DNA of 64,000 nucleotides from Chitinophaga sp. sic0106 (GCF_019219075.1 NZ_JAHUWJ010000011.1:165437-229436), one strand, 5' to 3'. Shown: positions 1-9,770, counted from the stretch's first letter. Program-made: numbers and translations. Notes: generated by a model from the sequence alone, not told the origin.

Positions 1-1
1 G

Positions 2-1777
2 GCACGCTGGGAAGCAAATGAATACGTTACCAACCCCTGGTTCTCCGTATACGATTTCCAGCAAAATGATAAGCGCGACCGCTTCATCAACTCCGCCGAA
101 CTGAAATACGATATCCTTCCATGGCTCTACGCCAAAGGACGCATCGGTGCGGATATGTGGTACCGGAATAACTTCGCCATCACCCCAACCGGAACAGCCT
201 ACAATACCGCCGGACAGATCAATGACCAGGCCCGCCAAAACTTCTATGAAGTAAACGCCGACGTAATGCTCGGTATGGATAAAACCTTCGGGAAAGACTG
301 GCGCCTCACCGCTTTCGTAGGTGGAAACCAGATGCATAACAAGAATGATAAATTCTATCTCAACGGTAACGGCTTCTTCATTCCTTACTTCTACGATCAA
401 ACAAACCTTAAAACCAAAACCGTTCTGAACGACATCCTGGAAAAGAAAATCAACTCGGTATATGGTTCCGCGGAAATAGCTTTCAAAAGCTACCTTTACT
501 TCACCGCAACCGCCCGTAACGACTGGTTCTCTACCTTGTCACCGGACGAATGGAGTATCCTCTATCCTTCCTTCGGATTGAGCTTTGTATTGTCCGATGC
601 CTTTAAAATGCCGGAGTGGATCAACTTCCTGAAAGTGCGCACCTCCTGGGCGCAGGTGGGTGGCGATACAGATCCTTACCGCCTGTTCCTGGCCTACCAG
701 GTGCAAAATCCGTTCGACGGTTTACCGCTGGCAGACGTAAAGAAAACACCTGACGGACAATATGCGGTTCCAAATCCTACGCTGCGCCCGCTCGTAAATA
801 CCAGTTATGAAGCAGGACTGGAAGCGAGGTTGTTTGATAGTCGCCTCACGCTCGATTTTGCCTTTTATACCCGCACCACCAAAGATGATATCCTGCAAAC
901 CACCATCTCCAATGCCTCCGGTTATAACGCAGCATTTATCAACGTGGGTAAGGTGAAAAACACCGGGGTGGAAGTACTGCTTACCGGCGTGCCAGTACGC
1001 AGTAAAAATTTCACCTGGGAAATCACACCTAACTTTTCCTACAACAAAAATGAAGTGGTATCGCTGGATGCGGGTTCCACCAGTGTGCTAGTAGCAAATG
1101 TGCGTACGTTCAATGCTTCTATCCAACACATTGTTGGCAAGCCTTTCGGGCAGATAGTAGGGTATAAGTTCAAACGCGATGAGCAGGGGAATATCCTGTT
1201 TAATAGTGCCGGCAAGCCGTTGCAGGGCGATTATACCGCCTTCGGTACCGGTGTGGCACCGTTTGCGATGGGTATCACCAATACCTTCACCTACAAAGCC
1301 TGGCAGCTTAGCTTCCTCGTAGATGGTAAATGGGGCAATAAGATCTATTCAGGCACCAGCGATTACTCTTACTACTTCGGCCTGAATAAAGCCACTTTAC
1401 AGGGCCGTGAAGGTGGACTCAACATCAAGGCACAGGACCCGGCTGATCCAACGAAATACGTGGATAAAAATGTAGCTGCGCAGGACTACTACCAGAATAT
1501 CGCTTTCACCATTGCGGAACCATTTATATATAAGGGAGATTTTATCAAACTGCGTCAGGTAATCCTCACGTATGCACTGCCATCTTCCGTATTGACTAAA
1601 TCACCATTCACGGGCGCCTCGCTGTCGTTTGTGGCCAGAAACCTCTGGATCATCTACAAGGACCTGCCAGGTATAGATCCGGAGTCGAGCTACACCAGTG
1701 GTGCCGGCCAGGGTGCTGAAGTAATGGGTTATCCACAGGCACGCAGCTTTGGTCTTAACCTCAATGTGAGATTCTAG
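2..1777 (+). CDS. SusC/RagA-family TonB-dependent outer membrane transporter, C-terminal part (5' end outside window)
   Basis: This is the C-terminal roughly 590 residues of a SusC-type TonB-linked transporter; the reading frame is open from base 2, so the start lies upstream of the window. SusC proteins form 22-strand outer-membrane barrels that import glycans or peptides captured by a SusD lipoprotein lid. Visible signs are the alternating aromatic/polar strands of the barrel, the family motif around LKVRTSWAQVGGDTDPY, the late GDFIKLRQVILTYALP segment, and a terminal aromatic residue (LNLNVRF) as expected for BAM-dependent insertion. A SusD gene follows after 25 bases, so the two form an operon. 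The plug and carboxypeptidase-like domains cannot be seen here. Substrate unknown. Confidence 0.95.
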   Translation, partial: ARWEANEYVTNPWFSVYDFQQNDKRDRFINSAELKYDILPWLYAKGRIGADMWYRNNFAITPTGTAYNTAGQINDQARQNFYEVNADVMLGMDKTFGKDWRLTAFVGGNQMHNKNDKFYLNGNGFFIPYFYDQTNLKTKTVLNDILEKKINSVYGSAEIAFKSYLYFTATARNDWFSTLSPDEWSILYPSFGLSFVLSDAFKMPEWINFLKVRTSWAQVGGDTDPYRLFLAYQVQNPFDGLPLADVKKTPDGQYAVPNPTLRPLVNTSYEAGLEARLFDSRLTLDFAFYTRTTKDDILQTTISNASGYNAAFINVGKVKNTGVEVLLTGVPVRSKNFTWEITPNFSYNKNEVVSLDAGSTSVLVANVRTFNASIQHIVGKPFGQIVGYKFKRDEQGNILFNSAGKPLQGDYTAFGTGVAPFAMGITNTFTYKAWQLSFLVDGKWGNKIYSGTSDYSYYFGLNKATLQGREGGLNIKAQDPADPTKYVDKNVAAQDYYQNIAFTIAEPFIYKGDFIKLRQVILTYALPSSVLTKSPFTGASLSFVARNLWIIYKDLPGIDPESSYTSGAGQGAEVMGYPQARSFGLNLNVRF

Positions 1778-1802
1778 TCACCAATTTCTAAATCAGCGAA
1801 CT

Positions 1803-3377
1803 ATGATCCGTAACATATATAAAACACTATCGGTGCTGGCCCTTGGAGGCATGCTGAGTATGGTGTCGTGTACCAAGAATTTTGAAAAGATCAATACTGA
1901 TCCTACCTCGGCGCCGGATGTGCCGCCTTCCATTAAACTAACGAGAGGGCTGATATATACCTCTGGTGGGGAATACGAGGCCTGGCGCGCCAATATCATC
2001 TACTGCGGTATGATGATCCAGCATTTTGCCTCGCTGAATCTGACGTACGTAGGGGATAAATACCTGTACAATGATGATTATTCCGGTGCGGCCTTTAATT
2101 CATTTTATCCAAATGGGTTGAAGATCATCACGGATATGATGACGCAAACAGAAAATGATCCGGCCAACGCAAACTATGCGGCTATTGCGCATATACTGAG
2201 GGTGGTGATCCTGCAGCGTTTGACGGACTTGTATGGCGATGTACCTTACAGTCAGGCCAGTAAAGGGTTTACAGACTTAACCTTTTATCCGGCTTATGAT
2301 CAGCAGTCCGCTATTTATGCCGGCCTTGCGGCTGAACTGGAAATGGCGGCAGGCATGCTGGACGCATCCAAAGCATCTCCCGGCGATGCGGACATTACCG
2401 GCTACCGGGGTGATGTGACCAAATGGAAAAAGCTGGCTTATTCCCTGATGCTTCGTATAGGCATGCGATTGAGTAAGAAATCGGACCAGACGCAAGCCCG
2501 CACTATTGTGCAAAAGGCCATTGCCGGTGGCGTTTTTACGGACCGGTCGGAGGTCTTTTATATCCGTCATGTAGATGGAGATTACGATAATCCAAACAGC
2601 CATGTAATAGGCACTTATAGTAACTCCCGCGGCCAAACGAATAAGGATAACCTGGCGATTAAATACTCCAAATCTTTCATTGATATGCTGAAAGCCAAGG
2701 GTGATCCGAGGTTGCAGATTATCAGCGAACTGCCAAAGGCGGATTCCACACCAGGGGGTTCCGATGTGCCGGCAGTACAAAAAGGCCTGCGTAACGGTTA
2801 CGATAATACGTCGGACCCGGTATATGGCATTGCTTCGGTGGATGATGCCAACCTGGCGCACTACTCACAGCCCAAGCAGGTACTTGTATTGGCCAACACG
2901 CCCAATATTTTTCTGACCTACAGTGAGGTGCAGTTAATGCTGGCTGAAGCGGCCGCCCGCGGGTGGACTACCGGTACGCCTGCTACCTACTTTATTGAAG
3001 GGGTAAAGGCGGGCATCTGGCAGTATACACTCTATTCTGCTGCTATTGCTTATAATGATGTTACTGCTACTACTTACGCCACCGCGCAGTCGGCAGCGCT
3101 GGCCGGGGGCCTCACCGCTCAGCTACAGGCTATCAATGAGCAGTATTACATCACTACTTTGCTGAATGAATATGAGGCATATGCCAACTGGCGCCGCACC
3201 GGCTATCCGGTACTCACGCCGGTGAACTATAAGAATAATGAAACCAACGGGCAAATTCCGAGGAGGCTTCGTTATCCGCGTGGGGAGTACAATTCCAATG
3301 GCACCAATGTTAATGCAGCAGTGGCGGCACAGGGGGCTGACCTGTTTACCACCCCTATCTGGTGGGATAAGCCGTAG
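1803..3377 (+). CDS. SusD/RagB-family nutrient-binding outer membrane lipoprotein
   Basis: A 524-residue surface lipoprotein that acts as the substrate-binding lid of the preceding SusC transporter. The N-terminus has a short basic stretch, a hydrophobic core and a lipobox ending at Cys23 (SMVSC), followed by TKNFEKINTDPTSAP, the usual SusD opening. The helical TPR-like region and late signatures are present: the LTYSEVQLMLAEAAARG motif, a tandem of short helices, and a C-terminal RRLRYPRGEYNSN segment typical of the SusD-like_2 subgroup. It lies 25 bases after the truncated susC. The ATG at 1803 is chosen because it starts the signal peptide directly. Ligand unknown. Confidence 0.94.
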   Translation: MIRNIYKTLSVLALGGMLSMVSCTKNFEKINTDPTSAPDVPPSIKLTRGLIYTSGGEYEAWRANIIYCGMMIQHFASLNLTYVGDKYLYNDDYSGAAFNSFYPNGLKIITDMMTQTENDPANANYAAIAHILRVVILQRLTDLYGDVPYSQASKGFTDLTFYPAYDQQSAIYAGLAAELEMAAGMLDASKASPGDADITGYRGDVTKWKKLAYSLMLRIGMRLSKKSDQTQARTIVQKAIAGGVFTDRSEVFYIRHVDGDYDNPNSHVIGTYSNSRGQTNKDNLAIKYSKSFIDMLKAKGDPRLQIISELPKADSTPGGSDVPAVQKGLRNGYDNTSDPVYGIASVDDANLAHYSQPKQVLVLANTPNIFLTYSEVQLMLAEAAARGWTTGTPATYFIEGVKAGIWQYTLYSAAIAYNDVTATTYATAQSAALAGGLTAQLQAINEQYYITTLLNEYEAYANWRRTGYPVLTPVNYKNNETNGQIPRRLRYPRGEYNSNGTNVNAAVAAQGADLFTTPIWWDKP

Positions 3378-3416
3378 TAGTCCTGTTAACGGGAGGCCGT
3401 CGAATGGCATGCGTTT

Positions 3417-3533
3417 ACATCTCCCTGAAAAAATAACGCGCAGCGCGAAACTTGCTTCACCCGCTGCCGAAGGCAGCAAAAGCGTAACAGCAGTATTAGT
3501 TACTGTTGTTACGCTATTTATTTAGGGAGATGT
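3417..3533. repeat. MITE-like element of about 117 bp with terminal inverted repeats
   Basis: The left end at 3417-3438 (acatctccctgaaaaa...) and the right end at 3512-3533 (...ttatttagggagatgt) are inverted repeats of about 22 bases with roughly 19 matches. Inside is a double hairpin (3437-3447 and 3463-3477). No coding capacity. The architecture is that of a small non-autonomous mobile element, though no target-site duplication is obvious. The right-end sequence GGGAGATGTTA recurs at 28480 and 61055. Confidence 0.5.
3437..3477. repeat. REP-like double hairpin, copy A
   Basis: Hairpin 1 (cgcgc-a-gcgcg, 3437-3447) is followed 15 bases later by hairpin 2 (gctgcc-gaa-ggcagc, 3463-3477). The same two-hairpin order, with a CCGAAGG apex but a different stem, recurs at 9569, 28742, 32050 and 50458. 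Confidence 0.6.
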
Positions 3534-3603
3534 TACCGTCACCTGTCATAAAACCCACACCATCCTGTTACCTGAAAAATCTTAAAAAAATTTTAACAAA
3601 ATA

Positions 3604-3635
3604 TTTGTGTTGCATGGAAAGTTTAACTAAGTTTG
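3604..3635 (+). promoter_or_regulatory. Bacteroidota-type promoter for the second susC gene
   Basis: TTTG at 3604-3607 and TAAGTTTG at 3628-3635 (consensus TAnnTTTG), separated by 20 bases, match the -33/-7 promoter of this phylum. Transcription would begin near 3642 and give a leader of about 700 nucleotides before the susC start at 4341. Confidence 0.7.
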
Positions 3636-3690
3636 ATACTAGAAAGCAATAGGATATATCCGTAGTGCTTTCTTTTTTTAGATACAGTAG

Positions 3691-3704
3691 CTAAAACGTT
3701 TTAC
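3691..3704. promoter_or_regulatory. LacI-type operator-like palindrome upstream of susC (copy 1)
   Basis: CTAAAACGTTTTAC contains the perfect 12-bp palindrome TAAAACGTTTTA with the central CG typical of LacI/GalR-family operators. It lies about 50 bases downstream of the predicted transcription start. The same palindrome is found at 9896-9909 in the leader of the third susC. No LacI-family gene is in the window, so the regulator is not identified. Confidence 0.5.
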
Positions 3705-3814
3705 TGCTGTAGAACGACCTTACAACGATTGCAACAAGAACAAGGACAGACCAAAATCGAAGAATGAGAATAGTGTAGCGTTTATCCTGAAAATTTAATA
3801 CCAACGAATTGCTT

Positions 3815-4340
3815 AATATGAGCTAATAGAGCACGTAGTTATCAACCAGTATTTTGCACACGATGAGAAAGTAAACTTTGCTAACGGAAAGAGGCGACGC
3901 TATAATATCTCCCTGATCTCAGCAACAGTACAAACACATTTGTGAACCGAGCATTTGCACGAAAGTCAATACAGGCTTACGTATGCGAATATTATCTGCA
4001 ATGAATGTATTTTTTCTTAACCGGTTTTTCAACAATGAAAAATAGCGGATAGGCGCTGCTATACCAGTGTACTTACTTTTTTTATCCAACATCTGTGAAT
4101 CAATAAATCACTAAACTGTTAGCATGAGTTAAAACAACAACGAGTTTATCATCAACCAATTTTTTGCACACGATGTAATGGGATAGCGGTTTTCCTTTAC
4201 CTGGTGAACGGCTTTGCCATGCCTGCATCCTGCTATTTATTCACCGGTTTTTCAATAAGAAAAATAACGGACAGCTACTGCTATGCCCGGTGCTGTACGT
4301 AATCAGTTCACTTTCTAATTATCTCTTAAATCAGTAAACC
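3815..4340 (+). repeat. Diverged tandem duplication in the long susC leader
   Basis: Two related units follow each other: one from about 3815 and one from about 4122 to the susC start. Shared blocks are atcaacca...tttgcacacgatg (3843 and 4151), ccggtttttcaa...aaaaata(g/a)cgga (4021 and 4243) and aaatca(c/g)taaac...atg just before 4123 and before the real susC ATG at 4341. The first unit thus ends in a mock start site (ATG AGT TAA). The remainder of the 3378-4340 gap holds a MITE-like element, a promoter and an operator-like site, and no credible gene. Confidence 0.6.
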
Positions 4341-7300
4341 ATGAAAAGATCGCTAACCTTACTTGCGGTCCTTTTGGCGGTATGCAGCCAAATCGTTTCT
4401 GCGCAGGACAAACGTAATATCTCCGGCGTAGTGCACGACGCAAAAGGAAACCCGTTGCCAGGGGTAACAATTCTGGAAAAAGGTACCAAAACCGGTACCA
4501 CCACCGATGCTTCAGGTAAATTTACACTGGCAGTCCCAGGAGGCACTGTGCTCCAGGTGTCTATGGTGGGATATGGTAAAACTGAAGTCACTATTACATC
4601 TAAACCAACCATCGATATCTTGTTGCAGGAAGATGCCAAAGGCCTCGGAGAAGTAGTAGTTACGGCACTGGGTATAAAGCAAAGTCGTAAATCACTTGGC
4701 TATGCGGTATCCTCCATTAAAGGTGATGAACTCACCGTGGCAGGTACTACCATGAACCCGGTACAGGCACTGTATGGTAAAGCAGCAGGGGTAGGCGTTA
4801 TCGCCGGTTCTGCAGGCCCAATGGGAGGTATCAATATTAAAGTACGTGGTGCTGCCAGTCTCACCCCGGGAGCCAACAACCGCCCGCTGTTTGTGGTAGA
4901 TGGAGTAGTGATCCGCGACGAAAACACGTCCATGGCTTCCCGTAACTATGATCCGCTGCACTCGGTAGATTATGGCTCCGGTATCAACGACATCAACCCG
5001 GATGATATCGCCTCCATCGACATCCTCAAAGGCGCCAAAGCAACGGCCCTCTATGGTGAAAAAGGTGCTAACGGTGTAATGATGATCACCACCAAATCAG
5101 GCGCAAACGCCAGAGGTTTCGGTGTAACGGTATCGCACCAACGAACAGTGGAACAACCGGTAAACTATATCGATTTCCAAAATGAATATGGCTCAGGTGC
5201 CTCCATTTACGACAGCACCTTTAAAACCATTAATGGCGTAAGAACAAGAGCATTTAACCCCAGCCGCTTTAGCTTTGGGCCTAAACTCGACAATGCCTCC
5301 GCCGTTTATTTTGATGGCACCACCCGCCAACTTAGCGCCGTACCGGATAATTTTATGAGCCTCTTCCAGAATGGCAGCTCCAACAGAACAAACGTATCCA
5401 TCTCCGGTTCGAACGATAAAGGTAGCATGCGCCTGTCCTATACCAACTATGGTTATGACGACATCCTGGAAAATTCCTGGCAGAAACAAAATACCTTCAG
5501 CTTCAACGGTTCCATGAAAGCAAGCAAGTTTGCACAGTTCGATGTAACCGCCAACCTGTTCAGCGTAAAATCCAACAACCGCCGCCCATCTATCGATGGA
5601 CTGGTGGCATGGGGTATGAACCGCGAATATGATTTTGACCAGCTGCGTCCTTTCTATGTCGACTCCACCGAACACCGTCCGGACCTGGATGCTGCAGGAT
5701 TGCCAACCATGGTAACCAAACTGTTTGACTTCTGGTGGAATCAGAACCAGAACTACAACCTTGATGCGAAAATACATCTCATCTCTTCCGCTAAAATGAC
5801 CCTCAATTTTACCAACGATCTCTCGATGGTAACACTCATAGGGTTGGACTATACCAATACTGACTTTACCAGCAAAGAAAAAGAAACACGTATCTACCCT
5901 TCGATTCAAGGCGGTACGTATTCTATGAAACGCGATAACTATGCGATTCAGACTTATCAGTCACACTTCTCCTATAACAAGGATTTCCTGAATAACAACC
6001 TCCATCTCTACGCGCTCGTAGGTGGTAGTATTCAACAGGACAATAATAACAGCATCTTCGCCAGTACCACCGGTGGCTTCCGCCTCCCGGGATGGTACTC
6101 CGTAAATAACAGTAAAACATTCCCTTCCCTGGATGATGCCGGCAAAGCAAGAGCCGCATCCAGAGGCAGCCGCATCGTTTACAGTGCCTTTGGTTCCTTA
6201 CAGCTCTCCTGGAAAGATCGCTTCTTTGTGGAAGCAACAGACAGAAACGACTGGAACTCTACCCTGTATCCACAATACAACAGCTTTAACTATCCAAGTC
6301 TTTCCTTCACCTGGGACTTCACCAAAGACCTCAATATTCCTAAGCTGAACTACGGTAAATTCCGTGTAGGCTGGGCTGATGTGGGTAAAGGAACCAATCA
6401 GAACTACTTTGCTTTCCGCTCCTATGATATCGGTAGCATAGTGGGTTATAACAATGCTTCCCTGATCAGTTCACAGAAAGCACTGTACGCAAATGAAATA
6501 CGTCCGGAACGTAAACGTGAGTATGAACTGGGCTTTGAAGCTGCGTTCTTTGAAAAAAGCCGTTTGCAGGCCGACTTCTCCTTCTACACCAACAACGTGT
6601 ATGATCAGATCATGCCAGTGTCTCTTTCCTCCGCCACTGGGTATGAAGAAATCCGCATCAATGCCGGTAATGTTAAAAACTGGGGCTATGAGCTGAGTCT
6701 GAAAGGCTATCCGGTGATGACTAATGATGTATCCTGGATGGTAGGCGTCACCGCCGCTACCCAACGGTCTATGGTTAAAAAACTCTATCCTGGGATTAAA
6801 GTGAATGCGATCGGTGGTAACGCCGGTTTCAGCGTGGTGGCAGAAGAGGGTCGCCCGGTAAACGATATCAGAATGTTCGATTACATCAAAGATCCAAGTG
6901 GTAACAAAGTCGTAGATGCAAAAGGACTGTATCAGCTGGATAGTAAGATGTCGACCGTAGGTAATACTCAATCAAAAGTCCTCGGTGGTTTCTTCTCTGA
7001 TGTTCGTTACAAGAACCTCACTTTCCACCTGGGTATCGATTATAAATTTGGTGGTAGTATCTTCTCCTATACCAACTATTACCTCACCGGTTTAGGTGTG
7101 ACTGAAAATACACTGGCCTACAGAGATACAGAGCACGGAGGTTTAACGTACTATATCGATAAAACTACCAATCAGAATGTAGCATGGACTGGTGGCAACA
7201 CCGCTCCGGCGCAGGCTAAGGACAACAGGTTGTATCACGACGGTATGGTGCTCGACGGTGTGAAATCCGTTACAGATCAAAGCGGTAACGTGAAGTATGA

Positions 7301-7628
7301 AAAGAATGATATCATTACTTCTTCCACAGCCTACTACCAAACATACATCAATGACCTGAGCACTGGCTGGGGTCCGGACAGGTTGTTCAAAAATGATTAC
7401 ATCAAATTACGTGAGCTGGCGATCGCCTATGATCTGCCACGTAAATGGCTGCAGCCGGTACATCTGCAGGGTGTGAAAGTTACAGCTGCTGCCCGTAACC
7501 TGTTCTACCTGTATAAAACATTACCAAACGTAGATCCTGAATCCACACTGGGTTCCGATATCTACATCGAAAACTCATTCTACCCATCCGTACGCACTTT
7601 CAGCCTCGGTTTGAATGTTAGTTTCTAA
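4341..7628 (+). CDS. SusC/RagA-family TonB-linked outer membrane protein
   Basis: Complete 1095-residue SusC-type transporter. Residues 1-21 are a signal peptide ending at SAQD. Residues about 25-100 are a carboxypeptidase-D-like regulatory domain (ISGVVHDAKGNPLPGVTI). The TonB contact/plug region starts near residue 103 with LGEVVVTALGIKQSRKSLGYAV and contains the NPDDIASIDILKGAKATALYGEKGANGV plug motif. The rest is the 22-strand barrel ending in GLNVSF. There is no N-terminal STN domain, so it should not signal directly to an anti-sigma factor. It carries its own promoter and a roughly 700-base leader, and its SusD partner starts 19 bases after the stop. Substrate unknown. Confidence 0.97.
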   Translation: MKRSLTLLAVLLAVCSQIVSAQDKRNISGVVHDAKGNPLPGVTILEKGTKTGTTTDASGKFTLAVPGGTVLQVSMVGYGKTEVTITSKPTIDILLQEDAKGLGEVVVTALGIKQSRKSLGYAVSSIKGDELTVAGTTMNPVQALYGKAAGVGVIAGSAGPMGGINIKVRGAASLTPGANNRPLFVVDGVVIRDENTSMASRNYDPLHSVDYGSGINDINPDDIASIDILKGAKATALYGEKGANGVMMITTKSGANARGFGVTVSHQRTVEQPVNYIDFQNEYGSGASIYDSTFKTINGVRTRAFNPSRFSFGPKLDNASAVYFDGTTRQLSAVPDNFMSLFQNGSSNRTNVSISGSNDKGSMRLSYTNYGYDDILENSWQKQNTFSFNGSMKASKFAQFDVTANLFSVKSNNRRPSIDGLVAWGMNREYDFDQLRPFYVDSTEHRPDLDAAGLPTMVTKLFDFWWNQNQNYNLDAKIHLISSAKMTLNFTNDLSMVTLIGLDYTNTDFTSKEKETRIYPSIQGGTYSMKRDNYAIQTYQSHFSYNKDFLNNNLHLYALVGGSIQQDNNNSIFASTTGGFRLPGWYSVNNSKTFPSLDDAGKARAASRGSRIVYSAFGSLQLSWKDRFFVEATDRNDWNSTLYPQYNSFNYPSLSFTWDFTKDLNIPKLNYGKFRVGWADVGKGTNQNYFAFRSYDIGSIVGYNNASLISSQKALYANEIRPERKREYELGFEAAFFEKSRLQADFSFYTNNVYDQIMPVSLSSATGYEEIRINAGNVKNWGYELSLKGYPVMTNDVSWMVGVTAATQRSMVKKLYPGIKVNAIGGNAGFSVVAEEGRPVNDIRMFDYIKDPSGNKVVDAKGLYQLDSKMSTVGNTQSKVLGGFFSDVRYKNLTFHLGIDYKFGGSIFSYTNYYLTGLGVTENTLAYRDTEHGGLTYYIDKTTNQNVAWTGGNTAPAQAKDNRLYHDGMVLDGVKSVTDQSGNVKYEKNDIITSSTAYYQTYINDLSTGWGPDRLFKNDYIKLRELAIAYDLPRKWLQPVHLQGVKVTAAARNLFYLYKTLPNVDPESTLGSDIYIENSFYPSVRTFSLGLNVSF

Positions 7629-7647
7629 TTAGCAAAAATTGTGAAAT

Positions 7648-9363
7648 ATGAAATTCAGTTTCTCTAAAATAATTATCAGTGCTTGCCTGGCTTTGTCAAT
7701 CATGTCGTGCCAGAAAGAACTGGAACAGCAATTTGCAGATCCGGAAAAACCAAATCCTCCTACTGATGAGAAATTTCCGGGCATGTTTACCGCAGCGCTG
7801 TATGGCTGGAAGCTATACGTGGGCGATTATGGCGAATGGTATTATCAGTTAAACAGTGGTACCGGTGTTCCGGGTTACTCACAGATTGCACAGCGGTATG
7901 TGACTTCCCGTTATACCTGGTATACCACCTACGACGACCTGACTACCGGTAACGGATTTTCTGATGCGGCATTGGTGGATTACTTCAAAACATTTTTCGT
8001 GAACACCCGCAACTACGGTGCTATGCTGGACCTGTATGCCACTACGCCTGCGGAACTGAAAAATGAAGCAATGCTTTATATTAAACTCACAACCATTGTG
8101 AGAGATTATGGCGCGCTTAAACTGGTGGATCTGGTAAATGCCATTCCATTTACAGACGCCTGGAAAGGTACTTCCGGCGTATTTTTTCCTAAATATGATG
8201 ATCCGGCTAAAACTTATGAGTTTGTAATGGGTGAGCTGAAAAGCATCGCAGATACCTTACCTACTTTATATAACCAGCTGTCGTCTTCAGAAAAAGGAGA
8301 TTTCACACGTCAGGATTTTGCCGCAAAAGGCGATATCAATATGTGGGTACAGTATTGTAGTATGCTGCGTATCAGATATGCGGTTCGTATTGCAGGTGTA
8401 AACCCTACGCTGGCAAAGCAGGTATTGGCAGAGGAACTGGCAAAGCCGCGACTCAGTGCTGATATGGTTTGGCAGATGCCACACGTAGCTAATCCATTGT
8501 CAGGCGGTACATGGGAGAGAGGTTGGTATGAAAACGCCTTTGCTACTTTCGTACCTAACACCATTCTCAAGCGGATGAATTTTGGTACCAATGCCTACGA
8601 GCCAGGTATCGATGATCCGCGTTTGCCGGTAATTGCCATGCCAACTAAATGGAAGGACTACCGTGGAGCTTCCATGAATGCAGATGCACAGGAAGCGGCT
8701 TATGTTGCCGGCGACCGCTACTATGCCTATGCCGATAACCTGACCAGTTCCCTGGCCAGCAATGCCATGTCCATGTACAACCATGCTACCTTTCATCGTA
8801 ATACCCAGCCGGGCAATTGGATGACTTTGGGAGAGATGGATTTGTTGCTGGCAGAAATTGCGCTGAAGGGCTTAGGTACAACAGGTAAAACTGCTGCGGA
8901 GCATATCGAAGATGCCGTGAAACATTCTACCGCTTACTGGTATTGGGTAAACGGTTTGAGTACGTATGAACCAACAAGCGTGCTGCATCCGGCAAAACCG
9001 CTTGCCGCAGAAGTAGATATTTATGCAGCTACGGTGCGGGCTAAATTTACGGCGGCAGCCACTGAAGAAGATAAAATGGAGATACTGATGCAACAGAAGT
9101 ATATCCATATGAACCTGCCTGGCGCTTACGAGTTGTTTACGGAATTGCGTCGTACACGCCATCCTAAACTGGAGCCGTTTACGCTGGGCGGTAAAGTAAT
9201 GAAGCCTGTGGCAGAAAGAATTAGGTATCCGAATTCCGAATTACAAACTAATACGGATAACTACCTGAAGGTAAAAGCGGAAGACAATTACATTACGCCA
9301 ATCTTCTGGGTACCTGCTGATAAGAGAGGAGTTACTTATTACAGGAATGACTATAACTACTAA
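7648..9363 (+). CDS. SusD/RagB-family nutrient-binding outer membrane lipoprotein
   Basis: 571-residue lipoprotein partner of the preceding SusC. The signal peptide ends at lipobox Cys21 (SIMSC), followed by QKELEQQFADPEKPNPP. SusD-like_2 features are visible: LGEMDLLLAEIALKG in the middle, and a C-terminal block with ELFTELRRTRHPKLEP and RIRYPNSELQTN before the final IFWVPADKRG. It likely sits on the cell surface over the SusC barrel and presents a captured oligomer. It is co-transcribed with susC (19-base gap) and followed by a GC-rich terminator hairpin at 9391. No enzyme gene accompanies the pair, so the ligand cannot be inferred. Confidence 0.94.
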   Translation: MKFSFSKIIISACLALSIMSCQKELEQQFADPEKPNPPTDEKFPGMFTAALYGWKLYVGDYGEWYYQLNSGTGVPGYSQIAQRYVTSRYTWYTTYDDLTTGNGFSDAALVDYFKTFFVNTRNYGAMLDLYATTPAELKNEAMLYIKLTTIVRDYGALKLVDLVNAIPFTDAWKGTSGVFFPKYDDPAKTYEFVMGELKSIADTLPTLYNQLSSSEKGDFTRQDFAAKGDINMWVQYCSMLRIRYAVRIAGVNPTLAKQVLAEELAKPRLSADMVWQMPHVANPLSGGTWERGWYENAFATFVPNTILKRMNFGTNAYEPGIDDPRLPVIAMPTKWKDYRGASMNADAQEAAYVAGDRYYAYADNLTSSLASNAMSMYNHATFHRNTQPGNWMTLGEMDLLLAEIALKGLGTTGKTAAEHIEDAVKHSTAYWYWVNGLSTYEPTSVLHPAKPLAAEVDIYAATVRAKFTAAATEEDKMEILMQQKYIHMNLPGAYELFTELRRTRHPKLEPFTLGGKVMKPVAERIRYPNSELQTNTDNYLKVKAEDNYITPIFWVPADKRGVTYYRNDYNY

Positions 9364-9390
9364 ACTGTGCCTTAATAACTGTTATCCCCG

Positions 9391-9417
9391 GGGCCGCGCG
9401 TAAGCGCGGCCCTTTTT
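9391..9417 (+). terminator. Rho-independent terminator after susC-susD pair 2
   Basis: GC-rich stem ggccgcgc / gcgcggcc around a gtaa loop, followed by a short T tract, 28 bases behind the susD stop. The stem resembles hairpin 1 of the REP-like elements. Confidence 0.75.
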
Positions 9418-9568
9418 AGTGGCTGCCGCTCATTCACCCAATAGCTGTGGGCTGCTATCCTTGGTCCAATAACTTCGCGCGCATCAGGGCTGTCAAGGCT
9501 ACACTATAATAAGTACGACGTTGAGCACATTTTCCCACTCCATATTAGCAGGTTTAAAATAACAACCT

Positions 9569-9615
9569 TCCGCGCGTCAGCGCGGACCCCTCGCAATGAC
9601 ACCGAAGGTGTCATT
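9569..9615. repeat. REP-like double hairpin, copy B
   Basis: Hairpin 1 tccgcgc-gtca-gcgcgga at 9569-9586 and hairpin 2 aatgacacc-gaa-ggtgtcatt at 9595-9615. Same order, orientation and CCGAAGG apex as copies at 3437, 28742, 32050 and 50458. The rest of the 9364-10148 gap contains a terminator, a promoter and an operator-like palindrome; I see no gene in it. Confidence 0.6.
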
Positions 9616-9770
9616 AAAAAATTATTCCATAAAAAATGATCCCTCCAAATCCGCTCCCATCACGTAAATTTTACACAAAATCCAGAATAATATTATTTTG
9701 TTAGGATGAGATATTATTTTCGCACCAATAACAAGCCGTTAACAGAAAATAAAAAAAATGTTAATTCTTT

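Noticed and set aside
3378..4340. tRNA, riboswitch or small gene in the long susC leader
   Set aside because: No cloverleaf with a TTCGA arm, no known aptamer core, and only very short frames.
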